From contig NZ_FNGY01000010.1 in assembly GCF_900103665.1 (NCBI RefSeq), positions 238,975-302,974 on the forward strand: DNA of 64,000 nt. The letters are read 5' to 3'. Both the position numbers and the translations under genes were made by a program. Shown here piece after piece: positions 1-9,020 of this stretch (position 1 is the first letter of the stretch; every line of letters starts with the position of its first letter). The stretch comes from Pedobacter steynii. GTDB lineage: Bacteria; Bacteroidota; Bacteroidia; Sphingobacteriales; Sphingobacteriaceae. The notes below the pieces were generated by a model. The model saw only the letters and a list, made by a program, of their open reading frames with translations, had not been told where the DNA came from and ran no database searches.

Positions 1-468
1 CGGAAGTCTCCGATCGCAGCCATTGTTGGTGCGATTCCAGGTGCATTACCTCCACTAATCGGTTATGTAGCTGCACACGGGAAAATAGATCAGATTGCGG
101 TGATTCTTTTTCTGATTCAATTTGTTTGGCAGTTGCCACATTTCTGGGCAATCGCATGGGTATTGGACGACGATTATAAAAAGGCTGGATTCCGACTTTT
201 GCCGACGACAAAAAGAGATAAGACGAGTGCGTTTATTACCTTTTTCAGTACGTTGGTGCTGATTCCGGTAAGTTTAATGCCTACCTTTTACGGTTTCGGT
301 GGATATTATATTGCAGGGGTATCCCTCCTTGCCGGGCTCGTATTTGCGTGGCTGGCGTTTAAAATGTGGATGAATATGGACGTAGCAAGTGCTAAGAAAG
401 TGATGTTTTGCTCTTTCTTTTACCTGCCACTCGTTCAATTGGTTTTATTGTTTGATTTTATAGCTTAA
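1..468 (+). CDS. ctaB: Protoheme IX farnesyltransferase (heme O synthase), 3' part
   Basis: The reading frame is open from the first base, so the 5' part lies outside the window; 155 residues are visible, about half of a typical CtaB. The enzyme is an inner-membrane UbiA-superfamily prenyltransferase that farnesylates heme b to heme O for heme-copper oxidases. Visible family signs are the loop GALPPLIGY near the left edge, QLPHFWAIAW, and the second aspartate-rich region DDDYKKAGFRLLP that binds the Mg-pyrophosphate of the substrate. Hydrophobic membrane segments follow. The next gene, an oxidase subunit III, begins 10 nt after the stop, which fits an oxidase operon. The first DxxxD motif cannot be checked here. 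Confidence 0.93.
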   Translation, partial: RKSPIAAIVGAIPGALPPLIGYVAAHGKIDQIAVILFLIQFVWQLPHFWAIAWVLDDDYKKAGFRLLPTTKRDKTSAFITFFSTLVLIPVSLMPTFYGFGGYYIAGVSLLAGLVFAWLAFKMWMNMDVASAKKVMFCSFFYLPLVQLVLLFDFIA

Positions 469-478
469 TAATTTAAAT

Positions 479-1069
479 ATGGTACATACGTTAAAAGAGC
501 AGGATGTAAAATATGGTGAGGAGGTAAACACGAAGCCTAAGAAGTTTATTCTTTGGTTGTTTGTAGTTTCTTCGACGATCATGTTTGGGGGCTTTACAAG
601 CTTTTACATCGTATTCGCAGCATCAAAAGGTAAAGGTCATGGATTGGTACTTCCAGACGCCTTTATGTACAGTTCATTAATTCTGATTGGCAGCAGCGTC
701 TGTCTCTTCCTTGCCGCAAAAGCATTGAAAGCAGGAAATGTCGGATCTCAGAAAATCCTGTTGTGGGGAACTATGGTTCTGGCTGTGGTTTTTGGTTACC
801 TTCAAGTAGATGCCTGGAGTGCTTTATACCATACCGGAGCGACTTTAGTGAATAACAACGCCGCAATATCTTTAATTTATATTGTTTCTGGATTTCACTT
901 ATTGCACATTTTTGGAGGACTTTGTTTTATCTTGAATTGTTTATTTGGTGCTTATGGTAAAATACCAGCGGCAAAAGCTAAATACAGGATGGAAATCGCC
1001 TCTATATTTTGGCATTTTATAGATATATTATGGATATATCTGTATGTTTTTTTACTTTTGAACAGTTAG
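479..1069 (+). CDS. Cytochrome c oxidase subunit III-like protein (first copy)
   Basis: A 196-residue integral membrane protein of the heme-copper oxidase subunit III family, with about five hydrophobic segments. Diagnostic stretches are SGFHLLHIFGG near residues 135-145 and FWHFIDILWIYLYVFL near the C-terminus. Subunit III stabilises the oxidase core and does not bind redox cofactors. It sits between ctaB and a second, longer subunit III gene. Paired subunit III genes of this kind are common in Bacteroidota caa3-type oxidase operons. The catalytic subunits I and II are not in the window and may lie upstream. The ATG at 479 follows the ctaB stop by 10 nt. Confidence 0.88.
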   Translation: MVHTLKEQDVKYGEEVNTKPKKFILWLFVVSSTIMFGGFTSFYIVFAASKGKGHGLVLPDAFMYSSLILIGSSVCLFLAAKALKAGNVGSQKILLWGTMVLAVVFGYLQVDAWSALYHTGATLVNNNAAISLIYIVSGFHLLHIFGGLCFILNCLFGAYGKIPAAKAKYRMEIASIFWHFIDILWIYLYVFLLLNS

Positions 1070-1099
1070 ATTTGTTAACAAACTATTACAATTTATAAA

Positions 1100-1807
1100 A
1101 TGAATTCATTATCACAATTAGATCAGGTAAAAACTACTCCTTGGAGCGGCGGTCGCTCACCGTGGTCGGTAGAGTACGGTAAAATAATGATGTGGTTTTT
1201 CTTGCTTTCTGATGCATTCACATTCTCTTCATTATTGGTTTATTATGGAGCTCAACGTTTCACTAAATTAACCTGGCCAGATCCGGATTTGGTTTTCCAA
1301 TCAATTCCATTGATAACTGATCACGGTGCGCCATTGGTGTTTGTGGGTATCATGACTTTTATTTTGATCATGAGCTCTGTGACCATGGTACTTGCAGTGG
1401 AAGCGGGACACAGACGTTCTAAGAGAGAAGTTATCTGGTGGATGGTTGCAACAATCATTGGTGGATTCATGTTCCTTGGTTGTCAGGCTTTAGAGTGGAC
1501 ACACTTATTCCATGAAGGATTCGGTTGGGGAAAAATTCCTCCAATGGAGACATTAAAACACTTGTTTACAGGTGAGGTTTCTACCGTTTCTGCACAACAG
1601 TTTTCAAATCTGTTCTTTACGATTACAGGATTTCACGGATTTCACGTATTTAGTGGGGTAATTATCAATATCATCATCCTATGTATGACCATTAATGGTA
1701 CGTTCGAAAAACGCGGACATTACCTGATGGTGGAGAAAGTTGGTTTATACTGGCACTTCGTAGACCTTGTATGGGTATTTGTATTTACATTCTTCTATTT
1801 AGTTTAA
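1100..1807 (+). CDS. Cytochrome c oxidase subunit III (second copy)
   Basis: A 235-residue multi-pass membrane protein, longer than the preceding paralogue. The start region has SPWSVEYGKIMMWFFLLSD, typical of the first membrane helix of bacterial subunit III. TGFHGFHVFSGV near residues 176-187 and YWHFVDLVWVFVFTFFYL at the end are the conserved His-containing helices. It belongs to the terminal oxidase complex of the inner membrane. Spacing is 30 nt from the first copy and 19 nt to the subunit IV gene, so co-transcription is likely. Which of the two copies occupies the classical subunit III place cannot be told from sequence alone. Confidence 0.9.
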   Translation: MNSLSQLDQVKTTPWSGGRSPWSVEYGKIMMWFFLLSDAFTFSSLLVYYGAQRFTKLTWPDPDLVFQSIPLITDHGAPLVFVGIMTFILIMSSVTMVLAVEAGHRRSKREVIWWMVATIIGGFMFLGCQALEWTHLFHEGFGWGKIPPMETLKHLFTGEVSTVSAQQFSNLFFTITGFHGFHVFSGVIINIIILCMTINGTFEKRGHYLMVEKVGLYWHFVDLVWVFVFTFFYLV

Positions 1808-1826
1808 TCATTCAATAAAAAATATT

Positions 1827-2177
1827 ATGTCAGAGCACGCACATACAGAAGAGCATGGACACGGCGAACATGCCGGCTTAACCAAGAAAAAAATATGGCA
1901 GGTATTTGGTATCCTTTTACTGATCACAGTAATTGAGTTTATCATCGCCCTTGTGATATTGCCAAAAGGTTTAATGAGCCATGGTGTTGGTAATTTCTTA
2001 TATATCGCACTTACTTTATTAAAAGCATTTTATATTGTAGCTTATTTCATGCACTTAAAGTATGAGAAACTGGGTTTACAATTGTCATTAACTGTCTCGT
2101 TTATTTTTATTCTTTATTTCATAACATTAATGCTGATTGAAGGCGGTTACCTGCATCTTCACATGCCCCTTGTTTAA
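1827..2177 (+). CDS. Cytochrome c oxidase subunit IV, prokaryotic type
   Basis: A small 116-residue protein with a His-rich cytoplasmic N-terminus (HAHTEEHGHGEHAG, residues 4-17) and three hydrophobic segments. The segment AFYIVAYFMHLKYE is the hallmark of the prokaryotic COX4 family (PF03626). It is an accessory subunit of the heme-copper oxidase. The stop codon shares one base with the ATG of the SCO-like gene, so the two are translationally coupled. The His-rich tail could bind metal ions, but that is speculative. Confidence 0.88.
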   Translation: MSEHAHTEEHGHGEHAGLTKKKIWQVFGILLLITVIEFIIALVILPKGLMSHGVGNFLYIALTLLKAFYIVAYFMHLKYEKLGLQLSLTVSFIFILYFITLMLIEGGYLHLHMPLV

Positions 2178-2884
2178 TGAAGAGTTCCCAAATAAAAAAA
2201 ATATTAATCCTGGTCACCATTTTAGCGGTACCAGGATTTTTGTATTATTTGCTACAGGATAAAGGTAAGAACCGTTATAAACCCTTACCTTTTTTCGGCC
2301 CTAAAGAAGTAGCGAAAACCTTTCATTCGGTTCGCGGAAAGCAGATTCCAGATACGATTTATCATCTGGTACCTGATTTTAAATTAGTAAACCAGCAGGC
2401 GGATTCCGTTAACTGGAAAAGCTATGAAGGAAAGATATTGGTCCTGAACCTTTTTTACACCACGGGAAACACCTATGCGGTTAATTTTGCAAATAAAGCG
2501 ATGAAAGCTTTTGAGGCGACTTATGCGCATAACAAGACGGTTAATTTCGTTGGTTTAAGCATTGATCCTTCCAGGGATACACCTAAAGTATTGTCTGATT
2601 ATGCAGTAGTTCTAGGTGCTAAAGCCGGCAAATGGGACTTGCTAACTGGTGATAGTACGACAATTTATAGTCTGATCAATAAAGGACTGTTTATTGATGC
2701 ACACCGGGAGCTGCAGAACGGAGAACAGAAGTTTGTATATAGCAATATGTTTGTATTGCTGGATCCTCAGCGTCGCATCCGTGGATATTATGAAGCAACC
2801 AGTCAGGAGGCTTTATCTAAACTGGACGACGAGATCAAGGTTTTGATCACTGAAGAATTAAGAAATAATAAAGACGGGAGATAA
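2177..2884 (+). CDS. SCO1/SenC-family thioredoxin-fold protein lacking the copper site
   Basis: A 235-residue protein with an N-terminal membrane anchor (residues 8-26) and a thioredoxin-like SCO domain (about 60-230). SCO proteins normally carry copper to the CuA centre through a CxxxC motif and a distal His. Here the motif position reads FYTTGNTYAVNF, so the two cysteines are replaced by Gly97 and Ala101, and the His position reads VYSN (Ser189). No cysteine occurs anywhere in the protein. The rest of the family signature is kept (VNFVGLSIDPSRDTP, MFVLLDPQRRIRGYY). It sits between subunit IV and DUF420 genes, the usual place of SCO in Bacteroidota oxidase operons. It probably cannot bind copper the usual way; a structural or regulatory role is possible. 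Confidence 0.85.
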   Translation: MKSSQIKKILILVTILAVPGFLYYLLQDKGKNRYKPLPFFGPKEVAKTFHSVRGKQIPDTIYHLVPDFKLVNQQADSVNWKSYEGKILVLNLFYTTGNTYAVNFANKAMKAFEATYAHNKTVNFVGLSIDPSRDTPKVLSDYAVVLGAKAGKWDLLTGDSTTIYSLINKGLFIDAHRELQNGEQKFVYSNMFVLLDPQRRIRGYYEATSQEALSKLDDEIKVLITEELRNNKDGR

Positions 2885-2907
2885 ACCTCCCATAATACCT
2901 GAATAAG

Positions 2908-3474
2908 ATGAATGATAAGTTTTTTTTACGTTTAGTATGGATCGTTACAGCTGTGGTGCTGACTGTTGTTATCGCTTTAAAATTAGTTCCGCCACCGACT
3001 ACTAAGCCATCTTTCATTTATCTTTTGCCTCATATTATCGGGGGTATCAATGCCACTTGCTCCGTGTTATTGATCATCTCGCTGATCTTTATCCGCAAAG
3101 GGAATATTCAAGCCCATAAGATCACGAATATTATCACTTTTATCTTGTCCGCTATCTTTTTAGTCTTTTATATCTTGTTTCATCTGTATGAAAAGGATAC
3201 GAAGTTTGGGGATATTGACCATAATGGGATCTTATCTGTAGCGGAACTTGCTGCAGTAGGGAGCACAAGATATATCTATTTCTTCATTTTGGCCACGCAT
3301 ATCATCCTGGCAGTAGTTGTATTGCCGTTAATCCTGGTAAGCTTCTACAGGGGCTTAAATATGCAGGTAGCGCTTCATAAAAAGATTGTTCGCTGGTCTT
3401 ATCCGGTTTGGCTATATGTAGCGGTAACGGGGGTTGTGGTTTACTTAATGATTTCTCCTTACTATAATTTCTAG
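2908..3474 (+). CDS. DUF420 membrane protein, CtaM-like oxidase assembly factor
   Basis: A 188-residue protein with five hydrophobic segments and conserved His residues in HIIGGINATCS, QAHKI, LFHLYEKD, LATHIILAVVVLPL and LHKKIVRWSYPVWLYVAVTG. This is the DUF420 pattern (PF04238). In Firmicutes the family member CtaM is needed for maturation of a heme-copper oxidase, and the position at the end of this oxidase operon agrees. The role here is inferred from family and context. The gene starts 23 nt after the SCO-like gene. After it there are about 200 AT-rich bases without a clear terminator. Confidence 0.85.
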   Translation: MNDKFFLRLVWIVTAVVLTVVIALKLVPPPTTKPSFIYLLPHIIGGINATCSVLLIISLIFIRKGNIQAHKITNIITFILSAIFLVFYILFHLYEKDTKFGDIDHNGILSVAELAAVGSTRYIYFFILATHIILAVVVLPLILVSFYRGLNMQVALHKKIVRWSYPVWLYVAVTGVVVYLMISPYYNF

Positions 3475-3670
3475 TTACACATTTCCTTTATTTTATTTAG
3501 GCTGATTTTTTTAGTTTTCGGTAAAAACATTGTTGGAATAATGGCTTTGGTCCATTTAAGTTAATAATATTTTATTTTTTCATCAATAATTCCTTCTTAA
3601 ACCATATTTTAGAGCTATTAACGTAATAATTTCGATTTAATTCAAATTATTCTAATTGGTTAGGAGTGTG

Positions 3671-4288
3671 ATGAGTGTCAGCAAATCGATAGATGTAATT
3701 TCAGGGAGTGATCTACTCTTGCTTATTGAGGATAACAATAAGGATGCATTCACTGATTTTTATTCTCATAATTTCAGGAAATTAATTCTGGTTTCGGACA
3801 AGTATGTTCAGAGCATTCCTGCTGCAGAGGAGATCGTACAGGATGTTTTTCTGAAGATCTGGGAGGAAAAAGAATTGCTATCGACAATTAAATCCATTAA
3901 AGCTTATCTCTATCGCAGTGTGGTAAATTCTTCTATCAATTTTGTGAATCGCCAAAAGAATATTGAGAAACATCACTTAAAGATTGCAGATCACATTACT
4001 CCTGATGATGCAGAGCTACATGATGAAGAAAACGAAATGATCGTTCTGCTGTACCATGAAATAGAGTTGCTTCCAGAAAAATGCCAACAGGTTTTTAAGC
4101 TAAGTAGAATAGAGGGCTTGAAATACCGGGATATCGCTTCCCAACTAAGGATTTCTGAAAAGACGGTCGAAAATCATATGGGAAATGCACTCAAGATCCT
4201 AAGAAGCCGTGTTTCTAAGGCTGCAGAAAGTAGCCCTGTCAGGAAGAAATTTAAATATTTCTACCTTCTCGCTATGTATTTATACTAA
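3671..4288 (+). CDS. ECF RNA polymerase sigma factor, FecI-like (uptake locus 1)
   Basis: A 205-residue sigma-70 family factor of the ECF type found in front of SusCD loci. Region 2 spans roughly residues 30-90 (AAEEIVQDVFLKIWEEKE), and region 4 lies near 135-185 (LPEKCQQVFKLSRIEGLKY, then the helix-turn-helix ISEKTVENHMGNALKILR). An in-frame TTG at 3656 would add five residues, but ATG 3671 is preceded by TAGGAG at a good distance, so I choose it. The FecR partner begins 103 nt downstream. By family knowledge it drives transcription of the adjacent susC operon when released by FecR. Confidence 0.9.
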   Translation: MSVSKSIDVISGSDLLLLIEDNNKDAFTDFYSHNFRKLILVSDKYVQSIPAAEEIVQDVFLKIWEEKELLSTIKSIKAYLYRSVVNSSINFVNRQKNIEKHHLKIADHITPDDAELHDEENEMIVLLYHEIELLPEKCQQVFKLSRIEGLKYRDIASQLRISEKTVENHMGNALKILRSRVSKAAESSPVRKKFKYFYLLAMYLY

Positions 4289-4340
4289 GGCAATCGTCCC
4301 TCAGGGGATATTTAATAAATATTATTTTTTTATTCATATA

Positions 4341-4360
4341 TGACTAGGGGTTTTTAGTCA
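4341..4360. repeat. Inverted repeat between sigma and fecR genes
   Basis: TGACTA (4341-4346) and TAGTCA (4355-4360) form a perfect 6-bp inverted repeat around eight bases, 31 nt before the fecR TTG start. A second small palindrome, ATATTTA-A-TAAATAT, lies at 4308-4322. They could be an operator or an RNA hairpin; neither has a clear terminator T-run. Confidence 0.3.
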
Positions 4361-4391
4361 CCCGTTTGTCTTATATACAAACCTAACCGAA

Positions 4392-5357
4392 TTGCAAGAC
4401 AAACTAACCTTTCAGGATATGATCCTGAAACATTTCAACGAACCAGAAAATGAGATTTTAGCGGCAGAGGTAAATCATTTGAGGACCTTATCTGAGGAGA
4501 ATGAAGTTTATTTTCAACAGACTAAAAGAATATGGGATAATGCTGCCGAAACAAAACGGTTGCAGGGTCTTGACATTCAAAAGTCGGTGCGTAATTTCAG
4601 GTTGCGTCTGGATGAGGCGACTTATGTGGAGCCTAAACGAATTTTCGGCTGGAGTAAAGTCGCGGCAGCGGCAGTTCTCGTGCTGACCGTTGGTTTCTGG
4701 ATTTATAGCGAAAAAACTGCGGTAAATTATATTGTTAAAAGGACCGGCACTGAAATTGATTCCGTATTGTTGAATGATGGATCAAAAATTTTCCTGGCTG
4801 CAAACAGCGCAGTAAGTTATCCTGAAGAATTTTCTAAAGAAGAACGCCCATTGAATTTGTTAACGGGAAAAGCTTTTTTCGTTGTTGCTAAAGATTCAAA
4901 ACGTCCATTTGAAGTTTCTATTGGTAATTCTACCGTAAAAGTTCTCGGAACTTCATTTAATATCAAATATTCTGAAAACAGTATTGACTTATCTGTAAAA
5001 ACAGGAAAGGTAATGTTTACCCCAAATGAAAAAAGTAAATCTTCCATTTTGGAAGCAGGTCAGGGGCTTAATTATCAGTATGTGGAAAATACATTACGGA
5101 TGAATAAGGACAACAATGCTGCAGCCTGGTTTACAAAGGAATTGCGCTTTGTGGATATGCCCCTTGATGAGGTTTGCAAACAATTGAGCGCGTATTATGG
5201 AGTGCATATCGAACTGCATGACAGGAAACTTACCCTAAAGAAATTCAACGCTAATTTTAAGAATACGAGTCTGGAGGAAGCTTTAACCGCGCTGAAGGAG
5301 ACTTATCCGATCACCATTAAGAAAGACAATAGAACCATTATCATTAAAAGCTTATAA
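4392..5357 (+). CDS. FecR-family anti-sigma factor (uptake locus 1)
   Basis: A 321-residue single-pass inner-membrane protein. The cytoplasmic part (1-85) would bind the sigma factor, a membrane segment follows near 86-105 (KVAAAAVLVLTVGFWIY), then a periplasmic FecR domain (about 110-225, with LLNDGSKIFLAANSAVSYP and VKVLGTSFNIKY) and a C-terminal DUF4974/STN-like domain (about 245-320, LRFVDMPLDEVCKQLSAYYG). It relays ligand occupancy of the SusC receptor to the sigma factor. The frame opens only after a stop at 4341-4343 and the first possible starts are TTG 4392 and ATG 4419. TTG keeps the usual N-terminal length, so I use it with moderate certainty. Confidence 0.9.
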   Translation: MQDKLTFQDMILKHFNEPENEILAAEVNHLRTLSEENEVYFQQTKRIWDNAAETKRLQGLDIQKSVRNFRLRLDEATYVEPKRIFGWSKVAAAAVLVLTVGFWIYSEKTAVNYIVKRTGTEIDSVLLNDGSKIFLAANSAVSYPEEFSKEERPLNLLTGKAFFVVAKDSKRPFEVSIGNSTVKVLGTSFNIKYSENSIDLSVKTGKVMFTPNEKSKSSILEAGQGLNYQYVENTLRMNKDNNAAAWFTKELRFVDMPLDEVCKQLSAYYGVHIELHDRKLTLKKFNANFKNTSLEEALTALKETYPITIKKDNRTIIIKSL

Positions 5358-5389
5358 TCAACTCAATTAAACCAATAAACTATTCATTT

Positions 5390-8300
5390 ATGGAGAAAAA
5401 CTACCAAAGAAAATTGCGGAGACTAAAGTATGGCCTTAAGGCTTTGCTATTCTTCACTTTTTTTTGTTTTTCGTTAGCGAAAGCTGATGAATTGCAAAAG
5501 AATGCAATTAAGACAGAGAGATTAGATATTTATCTACAGACAATAGAAAACGCCTATCAGGTAAGTTTTGTATATGATGCTACTCAGATTAATAAAGAAA
5601 TGAGTATCGATGTGCCTGTTAAATTAATTTCTATTAAAACAGACCTGGAACCATTAAAGGTGAAAGGGATCAATTACAATATCGTTGGCAAGCAAGTGAT
5701 TTTGAAAAAGGTAATCGAAATAAAGCCGAACAGAGATCTTGTTGTTAAAGGACAAGTTAAAGCAAAAAAAGATTCTGATCCATTACCAGGTGTAAGTGTT
5801 AGGGAAAAAGGTGTTTCCAACGGGGTTTCAACTAATGGAAATGGGGAGTTCCAGATCAGGGTTAAAGACGGTGCAGTTTTAGTTTTCAGTGCTATTGGTT
5901 ATAAAACGCAGGAAGTGACTGTCGGCTCAAGAACTACTATTAATGTAACGCTTGAAGAGGATATCAGCCAGCTTAAAGAAGTAACCATTTCCACAGGTTA
6001 CCAGAACATTAATAAAAAGTTATTTACCGGAGCTGCAACTACTATAAAAGGTGCTGATATAAAGCAGGATGGTATTACTGATGTGAGCAGAATGCTGGAA
6101 GGACGTGTTGCCGGTGTTTCTGTGCAAAACGTATCAGGTACTTTTGGTGCGGCACCAAAAATCAGAGTCCGTGGAGCAACTTCGATTACGGGAGAAAATA
6201 AGCCGTTATGGGTTGTGGATGGTGTAATTTTGGAAGACGTAATTAATATTTCAAATGAGCAGCTGTCTACCGGAGACCCAAGTACTTTAATTGGTTCTTC
6301 CGTAGCTGGTATTAATGCGGATGATATCGAAAGCTTCAACATTTTGAAGGATGCGGCTGCAACAGCACAGTATGGTGCCCGTGCGATGAATGGAGTGGTG
6401 GTAATCACCACTAAAAAGGGAAGAATCGGAAAGCCTCTGATCAGCTATACTGGTAATTTTTCTACTTTCCTTAAGCCAACATACAACAGTTATAACATTA
6501 TGAATTCTGCGGACCAGATGTCTATATATGGTGAATTGGATCGCAAAGGTTGGTTAAATCATGCCAGTACTTCCCGTAGCTCAGATGGCGGTGTATTTAC
6601 AAAAATGTATCAGCTCATCAATACTTATGATGAGACGAATGGTGCTTTTGGCCTTGCCAATACACAGGAGGCAAAAGAAGGATTTTTAACAAGGTATGCC
6701 AGAGCAAATACAAACTGGTTTGATGAGCTTTTCAAAAATTCATTGATGCAGGAACATTCTGTTAGTATTTCTACGGGATCTGAAGCTTCACAGATCTATT
6801 TCTCGACGAGTTTCTTAAATGATAATGGTTGGGCAAAGGGAAATGGTGTACAAAGATATACTGCTAACCTGAACGCGAATTTTGTTCTTTCAGATAAATT
6901 ATCTGTAAATGTGATTACAACGGGGGCGATTCGTGATCAGAATGCTCCAGGTACAGTTGGTCGGGTAAGTAATCCGGTAGAGGGAAAATATTCAAGAGAT
7001 TTCGATATTAACCCTTTCAGTTATGCCTTGAACACCAGCAGAACGATGACTGCCTATGATGTAAACGGTAAAAGGGAATCTTTTACGAGGAACTTTGCAC
7101 CATTTAACATCTTAAATGAGCTAGAAAATAATACATTGGACCTGAGCATGCTTGATTTCAAACTGCAGGGGGGACTAACCTTCAAATTCTCTAAAGATTT
7201 TAAATATGATGGTCTTGCCTCACTTCGTTATGTAAAAACGGGCCAGGAACACAAAGTACGTGAGAATGCAAATATGGCAATGGCTTATCGTGCGAACGGA
7301 GACTCGTTTATACAGGATAATAACCGTTTTCTCTACAGAGACCCACTGAATACCGCTGCACAGCCAACTGTAGTACTTCCTTATGGAGGTTTTTATAATA
7401 CTAACGATGATTTCTTAAAGGCTTACTTAGTGAGAAACTCATTGGAATACAACAAAACAATTGATGATACCCATATTTTTAACGTTTATGGTGCTCAGGA
7501 GATGCGCATGGCCAATCGTCAAAACAGAACAAATATCGGTTATGGTTATCAATACGATAAGGGCGGGGTTCCATTTGTTGATCCACGCATTCTGAGCCAG
7601 GCGATTCAGAATAACCTGAATTATTACAGTATGACAAATCAGTATGACAGATTTGCTGCATTCGTAGTGAGAGGCGCTTATTCCTATAAAGGAAAATATG
7701 CCTTTAATGCCACTGGCCGGTACGATGGATCTAACCTTATGGGAGATTCTCCAACTGCAAGATGGCTGCCTACCTGGAATGTTTCGGGATCATGGAACAT
7801 CGATACAGAGGAGTTCATGCAAAAACAAACGCTTATAGACAGGTTAACATTACGTGCAACCTACGGTTTGACAGCTAGTTTAGGATCTGCTACGAATTCG
7901 AGTTTAATCTTAAAAAATGGAAGCACACTGCGTCCATACTCTTCGGAGGTTGAATCGGTGATGAATCTGATCGCATTGAAAAATGGAGATCTGACCTGGG
8001 AAAAACAATATGAAACTAATATTGGAGTAGATGTTGGCTTTTTGAAGGAAAGATTAACACTGACAGTTGATTTATACAACAGAAATGGATTTGATTTGAT
8101 CAGTCCAATTCGGACTTCCGGTATTGGTGGTCAACCTGATAAAAGCATCAACTATGCGGATATGAAATCGAAAGGGATCGAAGTTGCCTTGGGAGCTCAG
8201 GTTGTCAATGAGAAAGACTGGGGATGGAGAAGTAGCTTCAACTTCGGATACAACTACAATAAGGTTACGAAATTACGAGGCGACAGAAATATTTTTGAGC

Positions 8301-9004
8301 TGGTAAGTTCTGATGGAGGGCCAAAGGAAGGTTTCCCTTACAGAGGATTGTATTCCGTTGAGTTTAAAGGATTGGGTAATGCAGATGGTGTTCCGGAATT
8401 TCTGAATGAAAAAGGAGAGGTGAGCAGAATTGTTGATTTGCGGAGTGACCAGATACAATATCTTAAATATGAGGGCGCAATAGACCCTAAATTAACCGGG
8501 GGTTTTTACAATCAGTTCCGTTATAAGAACTTCAGCCTATCTGGGTTATTTACTTTCTCTGCCGGAAATAAAGTGAGACTGAACCCAATATTCAATGCTT
8601 CTTACTCTGATCTGGATGCTACACCATTGGAATTTAAAGATCGCTGGACCTTACCTGGTGATGAAAATAAAACCAATGTGCCGTCGATACTTGACAGAGA
8701 AGCTTTTAATAAATTAAGACAAGATGGTGCATATCCTTATAATACTTACAACTATTCTTCAGTGCGCGTAGCAGATGGCGGATTTATCAGATTGAAGCAA
8801 ATTTCATTAACTTACAATATGCCTGCTTCTGTTCTTAAATCTATTGGTGCAGGAAGTGCGTCGATTAGTTTAGTTGGTAACAATTTCTGGCTAATCTATT
8901 CAGACAAAAAACTGAATGGACAAGATCCTGAATTTTTCTCTTCAGGAGGGGTTGCTTTGCCAATTCCTAAGCAATATACGATGTCCTTGAAAATTGGCTT
9001 TTAA
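5390..9004 (+). CDS. SusC/RagA-family TonB-dependent outer membrane transporter with STN domain
   Basis: A 1204-residue receptor. The N-terminus has a hydrophobic signal (about 17-32). An STN-like domain follows (about 45-110, LQTIENAYQVSFVYD), then a carboxypeptidase-regulatory-like beta-sandwich (about 118-190, PLPGVSVREKGVSNGVSTN), the plug (about 195-345, with LWVVDGVI, NILKDAAATAQYGARAMNGV and VVITTKKG), and a long beta-barrel ending in an aromatic-rich strand. It moves a bound substrate across the outer membrane with TonB energy. The STN domain is the part that contacts FecR in signalling transporters. It starts 32 nt after fecR and 16 nt before susD. The substrate is not predictable from sequence. 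Confidence 0.96.
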   Translation: MEKNYQRKLRRLKYGLKALLFFTFFCFSLAKADELQKNAIKTERLDIYLQTIENAYQVSFVYDATQINKEMSIDVPVKLISIKTDLEPLKVKGINYNIVGKQVILKKVIEIKPNRDLVVKGQVKAKKDSDPLPGVSVREKGVSNGVSTNGNGEFQIRVKDGAVLVFSAIGYKTQEVTVGSRTTINVTLEEDISQLKEVTISTGYQNINKKLFTGAATTIKGADIKQDGITDVSRMLEGRVAGVSVQNVSGTFGAAPKIRVRGATSITGENKPLWVVDGVILEDVINISNEQLSTGDPSTLIGSSVAGINADDIESFNILKDAAATAQYGARAMNGVVVITTKKGRIGKPLISYTGNFSTFLKPTYNSYNIMNSADQMSIYGELDRKGWLNHASTSRSSDGGVFTKMYQLINTYDETNGAFGLANTQEAKEGFLTRYARANTNWFDELFKNSLMQEHSVSISTGSEASQIYFSTSFLNDNGWAKGNGVQRYTANLNANFVLSDKLSVNVITTGAIRDQNAPGTVGRVSNPVEGKYSRDFDINPFSYALNTSRTMTAYDVNGKRESFTRNFAPFNILNELENNTLDLSMLDFKLQGGLTFKFSKDFKYDGLASLRYVKTGQEHKVRENANMAMAYRANGDSFIQDNNRFLYRDPLNTAAQPTVVLPYGGFYNTNDDFLKAYLVRNSLEYNKTIDDTHIFNVYGAQEMRMANRQNRTNIGYGYQYDKGGVPFVDPRILSQAIQNNLNYYSMTNQYDRFAAFVVRGAYSYKGKYAFNATGRYDGSNLMGDSPTARWLPTWNVSGSWNIDTEEFMQKQTLIDRLTLRATYGLTASLGSATNSSLILKNGSTLRPYSSEVESVMNLIALKNGDLTWEKQYETNIGVDVGFLKERLTLTVDLYNRNGFDLISPIRTSGIGGQPDKSINYADMKSKGIEVALGAQVVNEKDWGWRSSFNFGYNYNKVTKLRGDRNIFELVSSDGGPKEGFPYRGLYSVEFKGLGNADGVPEFLNEKGEVSRIVDLRSDQIQYLKYEGAIDPKLTGGFYNQFRYKNFSLSGLFTFSAGNKVRLNPIFNASYSDLDATPLEFKDRWTLPGDENKTNVPSILDREAFNKLRQDGAYPYNTYNYSSVRVADGGFIRLKQISLTYNMPASVLKSIGAGSASISLVGNNFWLIYSDKKLNGQDPEFFSSGGVALPIPKQYTMSLKIGF

Positions 9005-9020
9005 TTAAATCAGAACGGAA

